Counted from the stretch's first letter, positions 27,501 to 47,794 are shown. The stretch is DNA of 64,000 nt from Piromyces finnis (GCA_002104945.1 MCFH01000010.1:186001-250000), one strand, 5' to 3'. Made by a program: numbers and translations. Notes: generated by a model not told the origin, from the letters alone.

Positions 27501-30500
27501 CCTAATAATCAGAATTCTTCTATATTTCCAACACCTATTGCTAATAATTCTATATCTAACAAAGATAATAATAACAACAATAATAATAATACTTTCAAAA
27601 GTACACCTTTTGTTTTTAAAAATGATTCAATTAACTCATCTAAAATAGAAGCACCAACATTTTCATTTTCATCAGCTGATAAAAATACTAGCCCAACAAA
27701 TAACACATCATTAAATCAAAAACCAACATTTACCTTTGGTTCAAATAAAACCACTACGATTGAAAATAAATCAGTTGATAATAGCAAAACTGGTCTTTTT
27801 AACACTATTCCAATTCAAGATAAAGATACCACTGTTAAAAAGGAAACTTCTACCGAATTATTTGGTAGTAAATTAAAACAAAATAACACAATTAGTTTTT
27901 CATTCCCAGATAAGTTATCTGATGAAAATAAAAATTCTAAAAAAATAGAAATTAGTAATAATTATAGTAAAAATGAAAATAAAAATTCATTAAATGTTAC
28001 TAATACATCAATACCCGGAACTATTCCATCATTTAATTTTAATGTTAATAGCAAAAATACTAATACAGATAATAAATCATTGTTTTCAAGTATTCCAAAT
28101 CCAGTAGATTCGAATAAAGTATTCAATGTACAAGAGAAATCAACAATAGATTCAATAATAAATAATGAAAAAATTAAAAAAGAATCCGAACAGCAATTTA
28201 TAAATAATGAAATTAAAAGAAAAAAAATAATGCAAACTTTATCTTTTAGAAATCATAATATGAATATTAGACCAAAACTTCCACTTGATGATGCCATTGT
28301 AAAAGAAATGAAAAAAAGAAAAGAGTTAGAAGAAGAATCAAAATTATTATATAATGATCTTATTAAAAGTAATACAGAAAATATCATTAATAAAGCTATA
28401 CAAGAAGAAGCCTTAACTCAATTAATATATTCAGATGTTGTTTTTACACTAATAAAAGAAATACTAGATCGAGAGTTATACATAATTAAAAAAGATAATC
28501 AATTATTAAACAATTATTATGATGCTTTGGATCTAAGTACTAATGATATTATCAGATCAGTTGTTATAAATGAATTTGAAGGTATCATTAAATCAGAATA
28601 CGAGTTACTTTTAAAAAAGCATAATATTAGGAAGTTAGCATCAAAAAAAGCGCAATTAAAAAGACAAAAAGCTTGTTTTGATGAAATAATAAAATATCAA
28701 AGAATGAAACAACTATTCTCAAAATGGAATCATTTAGCAAAATTAAAGATAAATGAAAGAAGAATAAAAGAAGAGAATATTAGAATAAGAAAATTAGAAT
28801 TTGATAATAAAGTAAAACTAGTAGAAATTGGACCCGGGATAAATAATCAAATAAAGAAAAAAAATGAATTTATATTTAAAATTGAACAAAATATTAATAA
28901 TAAAAGTAATATGGTAAGTTTAGAATAATATTCTTGAAAATATATAATATATGTTTATTACTATTATTAATATTAATATTAATATCTTATTATTTAAAAA
29001 TATATCCTATATTTTATTTAATAACAACATCAAAAATAATAATAATTCATTATAAACTATCAATATAAACTAAAGAAAAATAATGATGATGATGGTAATA
29101 ATAATTATTTAGATTATGACTACGAAGAAGAAAATGATAAAAAATTTATATTATCAAAAAAGACGCATATTAATATTAAAGATATTGCTATTAATAGTAT
29201 TAGGAAGCAATCTCTTAAAAATATTAATGATTCTACTATTTATTTAAAAATAATGACTTCCCTTCCAAATAATTCTAGAAAATCAACACTCTGGACAAAC
29301 TCACAATTTAAGATTGGTCCCTTAGAAAATAACATTATTAATCTTTCAAAAGAAAATGAAAATTGTTATTATAGTATTGATGATAATATTCATTTCAGTC
29401 AAAATAAATTAAATAATGAAAAGAATTTAACTATTTTAATTCAAAATATACCATATATAATAGATAATAAAATGGATTGGGACGATAATGATAGTGAAAA
29501 AACCAAAGAAGAAAATAACAATGATAGTTCAATCAATGAATATTATTCAAGTGCAGCTTTTTTCCAACTTTCAGTTTTTAATTTCCAAATATATTCTAAT
29601 CCAGAGGAAGTAGCTAACTATTGGAATAATGAAAGAAAACGATTAGAACTCTTTTTACATAGAATACGAAATTGTTCAAATATACCATTAATTTTATTAT
29701 ACTGGAAACTACCACAACTCAATAGTCAACAATTCGTTGATGATGCTACTTATTATTTAAGACTCAATCAGTTTTTTAATGAATATAATGTTCAACAAAA
29801 TTATCAATTCCTTTCAATTCCATTTAATAATAAAAACATGATAACTTCCACGGATGCATTAAACTTTAATCAATATATCAGTAATATAGGTGTGAATGAT
29901 ACTACTAATAAAGTTGAAAAGTTAAATATTGGCTTGACTTGGTTAATTGAAAACAGTCAAATATACACTCTTTCTTCTCAAGTCATGAAAGAAATTATTC
30001 AAAATAATTTCTACGTTATGTTCCTTAATACCATTCTAAAACCTATAGAAAGTGAAATACCTTATGGTATAGTCCCAATTGAAAATCCAACTTGGTTTAT
30101 TGAAACAGTAAATATGATTATACAATCATATAACTATATTTTAACTGCTATGATTGAATTTCTTTATTCTTCACAAGTTCAATATATTTCCTTGAAAAAA
30201 GAAGAAGAGCATTCATCAAAAGAATATGAAGACACTTCTGAATCTCTTAGTTCATATACGAGTAATAATATACTAGAAGACCAACATTGGTTTATAGTAT
30301 TTGAAACTCTCAAGAATAAAATAAATCAATATCAACTCCCAACCATGGTAAATAACGCTTCTCACAAAATACAAAATGAGGAAACCCTTCTAAAACACTT
30401 TAACTATTATTTGCAATCTATTGATATGTTTAAAAGTCGTCAAAAAAGCATGATCTTTATAGAAATTCAAAAAGTAGTACAATCCTTTATCTTCAATTCT

Positions 30501-31117
30501 AATAGTCATAAATTCCCATATCAAGCTATCTTTAATATAATTGTAAAACAAGCTTTAAACAATCTTCAAGAAGTCTTAAGCGACTATGAAATATATTTCA
30601 TTAAGTACAATATCACACAAAACACAGAAGAAATTAGTTTCTTTGAGAATCTTTTAGAAAGATATAAAAATTCATTATATAAATTATTGAATCAATGGTC
30701 AAATTCAACTCTTTCCCAAATAGAAAATGTATACTTTAATGAACAAAATAAGCGTGTTCGAGACAATATGGAAGATTCCTGGCATGAAATTTCAAAGTAA
30801 GACTCGTTTTTTATAAAGTTTATTTAATAATTTATAAATTGTTATTTATTTTTATAAAACAGTTCCATTTTTAATTAACACTAAAAATATTTTATTAAAT
30901 TTATCCCATATTTGATATTAATAGGAAATATCAACGTACAGAAAATAATAAAAGTAACAGTATTAATAAAGTAATACCACATTATAATTTAAGAAAGAAA
31001 AAAGAAAAAACATCAAAAACTATAAAGGAGACGCCAAAGGATCTAAAAAAGGAACAAAAACTCTTAAAAGACTTAATTAATAGTGTTAAAAAGGAATTTC
31101 CATATCTTAAAAATTAA
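24596..31117 (+). CDS. SAC3: Sac3/GANP-family mRNA export scaffold
   Basis: Scaffold of the TREX-2 complex that couples transcription to mRNA export at the nuclear pore. Thirteen exons (24596-24670, 24772-24781, 24933-25112, 25236-25386, 25456-25522, 25667-25846, 26014-26142, 26217-26454, 26529-26631, 26697-27094, 27211-28913, 29076-30796, 30925-31117) join without a frame break to 1715 aa. Exon 2 is a 10-bp microexon. The SAC3/GANP domain (about 195-480) shows CPEFERYEREYQKNLDKLE, RPPPILKKTLNYLIDE, FVRDRTRSIRQDFSLQN, AHERIARYHI and FRAYYIISHI. Residues ~511-800 are Asn/Ser-rich with scattered Phe-Gly/FSF nucleoporin-like repeats. About 860-1060 is a long helical segment suited to the CID region binding Sus1/Cdc31. 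The remainder (exon 12) resembles the GANP C-terminal half (SAAFFQLSVFNFQIY). Exon 4's acceptor is the least certain junction. Confidence 0.9.
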
Positions 31118-31812
31118 TCAAAAAAGATAAACTTTTAAAATTAAATCATATCCCTCTACAAATATTACTATATTTTATTTAAAAAAAAAAAATAGTAATA
31201 TTTGTAGAAGGAGGAATTTAGATTCATAAAGTATCTTACAATGAAACATTTATAATATTAATTATTATTTAATATTATAAAAATTAATATTATATAATTA
31301 GACCTATTATTTTGTATTTTATATTTATATTAATAATTTATAATGTATGTATTATTATTTTTTTAAGATTTTTTTTTTTTATTATTATTAATTGTTATTA
31401 TTATTATTCTTATTATTATTTTTCATTATTTTCTTTTCTTAAGCATTTTAAAAATCATTGCTAATTTTTAATTATTAATAATCAAATATATATTTATATA
31501 TAATCATTATTTTTTCTTTAAATGATTAACTTTATAATTATTCTATCAAATATATTAAATATATATATTCATTTACTCTTTGAAATACTACACCTTTTAA
31601 TTAATTTAAAAACAATTATATAACATATTCTATTAAAAAATAAATAAAAGTAAAATAAAGATTAAAACAATAAAATATAACACTGATATTGATTACATTA
31701 TATATAGTATGGATTTTATCAAAATATTTATAGTTAAATGATTTATTAATAATTCTATAATAGATTATGTATTTTACTTTTTTTTTTTTTTTTGTAAGTT
31801 GTAATAGCAATA
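31118..31812. other. Convergent intergenic region with 3' hairpin
   Basis: Between the SAC3 stop and the CDK20-like stop. Apart from the hairpin at 31151-31212 it is A/T with (TTA)n patches. Confidence 0.6.
31151..31212 (+). repeat. Strong hairpin just downstream of SAC3
   Basis: A 16-bp perfect inverted repeat (31156-31171 with 31192-31207) around a 20-nt A/T loop, with partly complementary flanks (TCC / GGA). It starts 34 bp after the SAC3 stop codon, so it lies in its 3' untranslated region and may affect 3' end formation or be a small element footprint. Confidence 0.75.
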
Positions 31813-35010
<3,198 letters not shown>

Positions 35011-38000
35011 TTAAAGTCTATTTAATTGTTCTTTTAAACTGTTGTTTTCGGTACGACTCATTTCAAGTTGATTTTCTAACTTAGAAATTAAGAATAAATG
35101 ATAATTGTTTGCTTTTGATAATTCTTCGTTTTCTTTTTGTAATTGATCAATCTTAACATAAAGTTGTTTTATTAAGTCTTCATTTGTTTTGGTATCCTCT
35201 TGTAATGTTTTAGTATCATTTTGTAAAGTATTTTCATCTGATGATATATCCTTTGTAGAATTAAAAATAGACTCATTACTACTTGGATTAATAAGTGTAG
35301 AATAACTTAAATTATTGATCTTAGAATTAATTTGAGTAGTAGAAGATGATGAAGAAGATGAAACTTTATTATTATTGAAAATAACTTCATCTATACTCAA
35401 TTCACTTTTTTCATTATAAGTCGGTGAATAAATTATGGTTGGAGAAGTTACAGATGATAGTGATGATTTTTGACTAGTATTATTATTGTTTAATTCTTTA
35501 CCTTCAACTTCTAAAGTATCATTACTGTTGATTTTTGTATTTTTATCTAATTTCACATTTTCTTTTTTGCTTTCAGATCTTTTATTTGCTATGAATTCAA
35601 TAAAATCATTTTCGTTTATACTACTGTCACTGTATGAACTACTGATATCCTTAGCCGAAAAAGCATTATTCACCTTAAGATTGAAATCATTATCAAAATT
35701 ATCATTATCTCCATTAGTTTTATCATTTGATTTTAGTGCACTTTCACCAATGACACCAACTGACTTACATTTTTCAATATTATCATCATAACTTATGTCA
35801 TTAATTTTTAAATTCTTTAATCCTGATTCATAGATACTTTTTGGTGATTCAACTCCATATCTATTATTCATAACAGTAATTCCACCATCTAAACTACTAT
35901 TATTATCTTTTTTATCGGTAGAACTAAAGATTGAAGTAAAGGATAAATCATTCGGATTTTTGTTTGAATCGTTAGTCAAAGAATTAATAGCACAAAAAGA
36001 TCTACTTTTATTAAGAATAGATGGTAAACCATTTATACTAGAAAATGAGGTATTACCTATTCCGGAAGCAGAAAGTAAATTATTGTTATGATTAAGATCA
36101 ATGTATGGTGAAGAAGAATTAGAACGAGTACTCGAAAGAGTTGAATTTAATAATGGATTTTGGAAAGAATTTGAATTAATTGGACCATTATATAAATTAG
36201 TCATTCCCATTAAATCAACACTGGAAAGTGAATTTTGCTTAATAGAAGTTCTGATTGATTCTGAATTATTACCACCAGGTAAAATTGAACCATGTTTACT
36301 CATGGTTAATGATACAAATGGTAATTTCTCATTATTAGCAGGGTTAGTCATATTAAAGGAAGAAGTAGAATTTCCTTGATGAAGACCTACTGAAGAATGT
36401 AACTTTTCTGTCGTTGCACTTAAATTCATACTAGTATTACCAACATCACTCTCATCTTCAAATAACTTATTTTGATTAAGGGCAGAATCAGATAGTGTTC
36501 TATTTAAATTATTGAAAAGAGTATCAGGATCATTTATAGATGAATAATTCATTTGATTAAATAAATCTTTGGAAATTTTATCACTCATATTCACTTTAGA
36601 ACCATTACCAACAGTTAAGTTATTTTCTTTATTTGGCATAGGTGGCGGTTGTTGACCTTCTGGATAATTTCCATAATTTTGAAGCGGAAGTATCGAATTA
36701 AAACCAGTATTTTTTCCATATTCATGTGTAAATGAAACATCTGGTGGTATCATAAACTTATTATTACTAGAATAATTGGTATTGTTATCATACATTGAAT
36801 TAACCATACCTATAGTCGAATTTTGACCATTATTTTCCATTAAAATTGAAGAAGCATTTGAAAACTTTCTAGATGATAAAAATTCGTTCCTTTCTATGCC
36901 AAAATTACTAGCACTTAATAGTTGATTTGAATTAGTTGACTTTAAACCATTTAAATCTTCATATAATGAACTCTTTTTAAAGAACGGAGAAGTAACACCA
37001 GAATTACTATTTCCATTATTAATAATATTTGGTTCAAGAGATGTCATTAATGGTGTAGATTCTTTACGATTCAAAAGACCACTTAAATTAGTTTCACTCT
37101 TAGATTGACTAATAGAACTTTTAATAATATCGCTAATATTGTTATCTTCCTCTTTATCATTAGAACCTCCTGTGGTACAAGTCATATTCAAATGAAGTAA
37201 TTTATTTGATAAATCTGTTCCAGTACTATGCTTTCTAGTCATGTTATTTTGGTTCTTTGCATAATTTGAAGATAAATTCATTGGTTTAGACATACCACCA
37301 AAATAGCTCATATTATTGATGTTTGGTGGCATGCTGTTCATCTTAACAGGAGGATTCACTATGCCATTACTATTCATATTTCCACCACTATTATTATTAA
37401 ATCCAAAAATAGTATTTGAATTATTTGAATTACCTCCATTAGGACCATAATTATTCATATTTGTATTAGAAGTATTAACCATACCAGCTAAATTTGAATT
37501 ACTATTATTATATTTTATAAAACTAGAATTTGGACCTGTATTTGAAGATACATTGATACTATTTTGACCATTATTATTATGTGGATGGTTAATGACACCA
37601 TTTGCATTAAAATTGGATGTTGTTGGAACTGTAGCTGAAACTGGAGGTGGATATCCATTAGCCATTACCAAACCTCCATTTACACTCATACTACGATAAG
37701 CATTATTCATCATTGGATTAAATGGAGGGGGGCCATTTGGAACATTGTTATGGTAGTTATTATTCATATTAATTGGACTATTGTTTGCATTTTTAATTGA
37801 ATAAATGGTAGTAAAATTGGTGGTTTGATTCATATGCTGTAATACATTTTTAGCAGAAGCTATATCTTGGTAATAAACTAAACTGAAATTTTTTGAAAAA
37901 TGAATATGTAAATAACCTGGGTAAGAGGAATACATTTCAATCATTTCAGTCTCAGTAGTGGAAGTAGGATAATTTGTAACATGTAATATTGAATTTGGAT

Positions 38001-38826
38001 TACCAATTGACGATTGTGAAACAACATTTGGTATATAATCAGCTTTTGAAAAGTTAACCTTTAATTTGGTTTTTGCTAAAAGTTGTTCAGCAGCAGCCGT
38101 CGCACTTTCAATATCAGCAAATACAACAAAACAATAATCTTGATAAAAAGCTACAGTCTTAAAACCAGAAAATGATAAAAGTAAATTTCTTAATGCACAT
38201 TTATTCATAGTAAAATTAGTAACATGAAGAGTCTTTTTTGGTTTTAAAATTGGAGATGAATTTAAAATAGAAGAATGAATATTAACATTTGGAGAAAAGG
38301 ATATAGAATTATATCTTTTTTCAAATGATTTCTTAACTCCGTTTATATTTTGATTACTTCTATTACCAAAATAAGTACTATTAGCATTTAAGGATGATGC
38401 TGATGTATTTATAGAAGCATTGTCTGAGCCATTATTTGCAGTAGTAGTACCACCAGTATTAGTAATATTTTCATCCGAATTATCATACAATGGTGCATTT
38501 TCAGCATTTGGAGCATTAGCTAATTTATCATCAACATCATTTATTTCTTTCATTTTTAAAGGCTTTTGTGGTTTTAAAGATGTCTTTTTAATAGAGTCAA
38601 CCTTATCATTCAAAAAACTTGCAGGTTCCTGTTGAAGAACATTAGCCTATAATTAAATATATATTGAATATTTAGATATATTTATATTTAATATTAATAA
38701 TAAATGATATATACTATGCATAATATGCACTTGAATATTTTAAATTTTGAAGCTTAATAATATACATACAATTAATGCATCTGCAGCAACTGAATAATTT
38801 TCATTAACTTTATTAGAATCACTCAT
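35011..38826 (-). CDS. Large Asn/Ser-rich RNA-binding protein with two divergent RRMs and a C-terminal coiled coil
   Basis: Two exons, 38826-38770 and 38646-35011, give 1230 aa. The start codon lies in exon 1 (MSDSNKVNENYS); exon 2 alone has no early ATG. RRM1 is around residues 157-222, with the pattern TLHVTNFT (RNP2-like) and YCFVVFADIESA (RNP1-like). RRM2 is around 238-305, with ILHVTNYP and FSLVYYQDIASA. The rest, roughly 310-1170, is Asn/Ser/Met/Pro-rich and probably disordered. The last ~55 residues form a heptad-like Leu/Glu/Lys coiled coil (IKQLYVKIDQLQKENEELS). The two RRMs are in a paired arrangement reminiscent of Mei2-like or Whi3-like post-transcriptional regulators, but I cannot assign a family. 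An RNA-granule or mRNA-localisation role is inference from the low-complexity plus RRM layout. Confidence 0.82.
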
Positions 38827-41385
38827 GATAAATTCTTCTTTAAATACAACAATTTAAATTTTAAAAAATATTAAGATTATAAAGTTTTCTTCAGTGTATT
38901 TTGTTTACTTATATAAATAAAGGGTTTCGTGAATTTTGTCTTGACGAGTATGAAATTGGCGTTCGTTTCAAATATTTAAATTGTAATTAATATTGCTTAC
39001 AATAATAATTGATGATTATTTAACGTTAATAGATAATAATAAGAATATATATTTGTTAAGTTTCTGATTTGTTTGATCAAAAAACTTATATAGTTAAAAT
39101 TTAAAATTTTAATCTAAATTACTAAATAATAACTAATAAATATACTATCTTATGAAAATATGTACTAAGTTTTATAATGGTACAACGAATATAAAAAACT
39201 TATTGCTTATGCAATTATGATAATAATGACTATTTTACAATGTTTTTACTATGAAAAAATAGTATAATATTTTCACTAGAAATAATTTATTTATTATATA
39301 AATAATAGACTTTCGTTTGATTATTCCTATTTAATATTTTATAATAAATTAATAAAAAAGATTATAAGTTATGGTTCATTAATTACTTTTAAAATTATTA
39401 TTAATATTTCTTACCTTTAAGAACTTTTTTAAGAAAAAAATAAATTGATAAACATATAAAAACAGATTAGTAATTATATTTTAGATATAGATATTATGCT
39501 TTCTGTAAAATTGAAATACTATATAAATATATAATATGTAAAATAAATATGAAATTAATAAAAATGTTTTATTTTAATAAAATTTATGATTTATTTTTAT
39601 AAACTATTTATTTATAATTTTAAATATTACTTTATATGGCTATAATGAATATGAAATGTGTTGTCAAAGAATAAAATAAAAATGTATGTATTCTTTTAAT
39701 GTTTGATAATTATGAAATTTGATTTTTATTTGTGTTTTTGTAATAAATATACAAAAATTTTATATATAAAATAAACAAAATATATATGTATTTTGAAAAT
39801 ACTTTTAATTCGTTAATTTTTTAAACTAATCAAAAAAATTATTTAAATTCAATAAAGAAAAAAAAATTTTTGATATAAAAGTAAATTACTATTTTGTCTT
39901 TAAATTATTAAATTAATCTGTTTTTTTTTCTTTTAATTTTCAATAATACTCAATGAAAATAAATCTTTGTCTGAATTATTTTAAGATAATATTGAAAAAA
40001 AGATATTAATAAAACTAGAAAGGTGATTAAAATAATTGGAATAATAAAAAATGAAGAAATATTGAAAATAAAAAATATTTGATTGTAGGGTTTCGCTAAT
40101 CTAATAATTATTTGATTATTATTTAATTTTATACTTTTCTAAAAAAAAAAAAAAAACAAAATAATATTAATTATTTCATTTTTTTATTTTATATATATAT
40201 ATATATATATTTTTTTTGCTTTTTTTCTAGTAATAATATATTTTATTATTGTTATGTGGTAGCCTTTTTATTTTTATAATTAATACTTGTAAAATCTTTA
40301 TTAATTCTTTTTTATATTGAAAATCTACTGTAAACTATATCTGAAAATAATTTTATATTCTGCTATAAAATTGATTATATTATCAAAAATCAAAAATAGT
40401 TTGAGGTTGGATGTAATTTTAAAGTTTTTTTTTTTTTGATGATAAAAATAATCAAAAAAATAAGTAAATATAATAAAGAGAAATATAAGAATGTTTAATT
40501 ATAAAATAATATATTAATAAATCTTTTTTAATAAAAAAAATAGATGTTATTAATATATCAAGCTAACAGATTTTAAAATGATTAATTAAGTAATTTCTGA
40601 AGAAAACTTTTATAAATTTACTTTTAATTTATATGATTTTTATTGTTATAATTTTTATTTTTTTTAATTATTTATTTTCTTTTTTTTATTTTTATAAAAA
40701 TAAAAAAAAAGCGTATAATTAAAATAAATAAAAATTAATAATAATAAAAAATAATAGAAGTAATAATAGAAATTCCTCGTAAAATAAAAAAAATAAGGAA
40801 ATCTAATTATAATCTTAAAAGTAGATTTACTAATACAATTGTAATGATTAGTAGATTAAAAAAAATAAAAAGAATGAAAAAAAAAATAAAATAAATAATA
40901 AATAATAAATAATAATTACAATTATTAAATTATAATTATTGTATATTTATTAATTATTCTTCATATTTGTTTTTTTTTTTTTTTGTCCCTAACTTATCAT
41001 TTCAATAAATATTATTATTATTTAAGATTATTAATAAAAAAAAAAAAAGAAAAAAAAGGATATTCAATTTTTTAATATATGATTCAATACAATGCAATAT
41101 ATTATTTTGTATATATCAGAATGTACTAATATATTAATAATATATATAAATAATATAAAATAATATAAAAACAGTCAAGTAATTTAATTAATCAAGTTAA
41201 AAAAAAATAAAAATATATAAAAAAAAGTGCATAAAGTCTCGGTATATACAAAGAGCTTCAATTGCTAATAAAAAAAAGAAGAAAAGAAAGAATAAGATAA
41301 AAACAAATAGGCTTAAACAATAAAATATATAATAAATAAATAAATACTTTAGTTTTACTAATTCATCCAAAATGGATTAAATATC

Positions 41386-41452
41386 TTATTTATAAAATTG
41401 GATAACATTACCATAAAACTTTGTTAAAGCTTGTTTTAATTGTTTTAATGAT
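41386..41452 (-). other. Possible 3' terminal exon of an unidentified gene (a)
   Basis: After a pyrimidine/A-rich stretch and TTAG acceptor, the minus strand reads RSLKQLKQALTKFYGNVIQF then Tyr-Lys-stop (first Arg codon completed by an upstream exon). The composition is protein-like and unlike surrounding A/T. I could not find the upstream exons or name the family. Confidence 0.3.
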
Positions 41453-41738
41453 CTAATAAAAATATTGAAATGTCACTAAAATACACATAAAAAAAAACCA
41501 AAAAATGGAATATAAAAGATCAATCTAATTTGTTTATGAATCATATGATTTTATGGTTTTCTTCTTTTACGTTATTTAAATAAAATAGTTAGAATTATTT
41601 ACCTTTTTAAAAGTATGGTTTAATTACCTTATTAATGAATAATAGTAATAATAATAAAATAATAATATAAATATTAATAATAATAATAATTTATGTAAGG
41701 CGCTTTTTACTTTTTTCTAATTCTTTTTTCATGGTTCA

Positions 41739-41787
41739 TTATTTAGCATGTTCCATTTTATCATGGCTAGCATCAGCAGCAAAACTT
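41739..41787 (-). other. Possible 3' terminal exon of an unidentified gene (b)
   Basis: After a TTTTTAG acceptor the minus strand reads SFAADASHDKMEHAK and stops. It has the same entry phase as the segment at 41386-41452, so the two could be alternative last exons of one gene, or remnants. No family recognised. Confidence 0.3.
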
Positions 41788-41885
41788 CTAAAAATGGTTG
41801 GTTGTAAAATTAATTTTAATATAACATCTTTTTTTTATTTGTATCAACTGAAATGACACAATTCAATTTAATACCAATGTAAAAA

Positions 41886-42025
41886 TATAATATATTGTAG
41901 TGTATTTATAATATATTATTGTATTTAAATTTTACTATATAAAATAGAATTAACTAAATAAAATGTTTGAGATTTCTAAAATGTTAAAATTCTATTTATT
42001 AAATAATATACTACAATATATTATA
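41886..42025. repeat. Long imperfect inverted repeat (MITE-like)
   Basis: Outer arms 41886-41900 and 42011-42025 are a 15-bp perfect inverted repeat; inner arms 41942-41951 and 41988-41997 add a 10-bp perfect pair. The 140-bp unit could fold into one long hairpin, as small non-autonomous transposable elements do. Clear target-site duplications cannot be judged in such A/T-rich flanks. Confidence 0.4.
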
Positions 42026-44497
42026 AATGTATTACAATGTTACAATATACATACACATAAAAGGAAATATTCAGTAATTTTATTATTTAATCTTTTTTGA
42101 TTTGTGAAATTAAATTAAATTTGGTAAATTAAAACTAACTTATATATATAAGAATTTAAAGAATATAATTGATTATAATATATTACATATTTATTGGTAA
42201 ATACTCAATATATATATATTTTGATATATTAAATTGTTTTTATATAATTTTATATCAACTTCATTATATATGTATTTTACATATTATTAAAAATTTATTT
42301 AAATTTAATATACCATTATAATATATTAAAAATAATTATAATATATTTCTTTTACAACACCAAATAATATTATAATTTTTCATCCAATAAAAGTGCAGTA
42401 TTTACATTACATTATTATATTTTTACATTATGTACATGTACATTAAAAAATACTACCTTTATTATAACTTTAAAATAACTCCATTTCTGGTAACAATTAA
42501 CAAGAAAAAAATGACAGGTTGAAGAACAATCCATGTTTATTCTAATTAATTTATGAGCTTAATAATGGTATTTCATTAACTTGAATGAAAAAAGATAAAA
42601 TAGTATTTTATTACCTATATTAGTATACTAGCCTTAACCTTGCCCATAAAAAAATTATGTACTAATGAGTATCATTAAAATTATAAGTGCCACTATTGAC
42701 AAAATTATATATTTATGTTTTTAATCACATGTATAACTTTATTTTGGAAAAGTTTTTTTTACATATGAACATATTATTAAATTAAAAAACTATACTGAGA
42801 GTTTCTTAAACTTTACTTGTTAGAATGTTTACATTCAATAAAATTTAACTTTTGCAATACCTTTATCATAAAAGTCTTTAATATGTAATCTAGTTCTTTA
42901 TTAGAAACGTTACCTTATTTATACTAATAAGACATTTAGAATTCCAACGATAATTACAAAGACTTTATTATAATAAAATTTGATATCCTCAATTAAGAAT
43001 GCTTAAGAATGAAAAAACAAAATATATAAAATAGATAAAAAAATTACTAGATAAGTAATGTAATAAGTTAGGGTATTATATTATTAATAAATATTACTTT
43101 TAATATAAAAATGAAAGAGTTTTTGATATTTATAATTTTAAATGTTCTTTATAATATCACTTTTTATTCATTAAATGTTACATTTTCATTAGAAATATTA
43201 CTATTTAATAATCCTTTTTAATGTTTCATTTTATTAGTATATTTTAATTTAATTGGAGACTAAAAAAATATAAAAATAAAAATAATCATAAAAAAAATAT
43301 CAAAAATATATTGAAAGGGTTAAGATATAAATAATAATATAATAAAAAAAATAAAACTCATATGAAAATGGGAATTCTGTATTTACGTTTATTTTTTATT
43401 AAATAATAACAATCAATAATTCTTTTTACAATTGTAATATATTGGCATTAAAAATTAAAAATAATTGCATATTATGAATATCATGTACTATAAATTAAGA
43501 GCAGTAGTTATATATACAAAGTAAAATAAGTAATACTAATAATAATAAAATTAATAATGATATAGAATAATAAAAATTAAAACATCTTTAACCTATATAT
43601 AAAAGATGATTATAAAGATATAAGTTAAAAAGTTGTTACATTTTATGATAAATCTTATAATAAGTAAGGAATAAATTAATAAATAAGTAAATAAATAAAT
43701 AAAATTATTACAAAATATAAATAGGTTAGGTTATATTTTAATCATTATATCAAAAAAATTTTTTACAGTTTAGGAAAACTTTTATTAATGGTAATTAATT
43801 AATTTTTTTTTTTTGATACTCCGAATATATCTAAAATATAGATCCTTCATTATAATTATTATTAATAAAAAAAAATAAGAAATAAGAAATAAAAAGAATT
43901 ATTATTATTATATAATAAATTATATAATTAAGTTTAATGAATAGACAGTAGAAAAAAAAAAAAAAAGAAAAAATATTGATTTTTTTATTTTTGATAGTTT
44001 TATTAAATATAATTATAATATACAAAATGGTATGTTTCAACAATTTAAAATAAAATATGTAATATTAGTAATTGAATTACCAACTAACCATATTTATTTA
44101 TTATTATTAACATTTAAATATTTTCTTCTTTATATAAAATAATATAATATATTTGATATATTGGAATATATAAAAAAATAAAAACTAAAACAAAACATTT
44201 ACGAAAATGTACACTTTTTTGGACGAATGCAATATATATATTTAAAAATTATAAAAAAAAAAAAAATGAATAATTGATATATAATATTGTAATAATTGAA
44301 AAAAATGATTAATAAAAATGTAAAATGATGATGAAACTATAAAACTAATATACCATGGTTTTATATATAAATATATTTAATACAATATTTCTGGTCTTTT
44401 GATATACAAAAATATAACATGAAAACCATTAAAAATTAATTAAATGCTTTAATATTTTAATATTATTATTTACATTAAATGAATATTATACTTGGAA

Positions 44498-47321
<2,824 letters not shown>

Positions 47322-47794
47322 TATTATTAGTATTACACAGAAAAAAAAAAAAATAATAATCACAACTTTTATTTATTTATTATTATATATATAATTAGAT
47401 TTTTTACCCTATTATAACATATAAATAAGTACATAAACATAAGAAGCTGTATATTATAAATTGATAAAATTATTACAGCTTAATTAATTAATTAATCAAT
47501 TAATAATGATAAGACCAAAATATATCGAATTCATTTTATTTTTTTTAAAAAAAAATAAAATAAAAATAAAACATATTAATATTAATATTAATATATATAT
47601 ATATATATATATGTTTAGTGTTATATGATATATAAAAGAAGTTGTTCAATTTTTTTTTTTTTTTTTTAATTTTATTATTTTTTTTTAACATTTTTTATTT
47701 TATTTTTTTTAAAGTGTTGAATAGAAATTAGGGATAGATATTTATGAATTATATATACTTCTTAGATGATAATTATAATGATTAAAAAAAAAAA
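47322..47794. other. Convergent intergenic spacer
   Basis: Between the NME7 (+) and PPIL1-like (-) stop codons. It has T-runs and an (AT)n stretch near 47590-47612; no gene seen. Confidence 0.6.

Larger units (their letters stand above)
38827..44497. other. 5.7-kb gene-poor AT-rich region
   Basis: No complete gene recognised. It contains a hairpin-forming, MITE-like segment (41886-42025) and two short minus-strand segments that look like 3' terminal exons (41386-41452 and 41739-41787). The left part must hold the promoter of the RRM gene. Segments near 42480-42700 and 42840-43080 are slightly more complex and may be decayed coding or element DNA. Confidence 0.5.
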
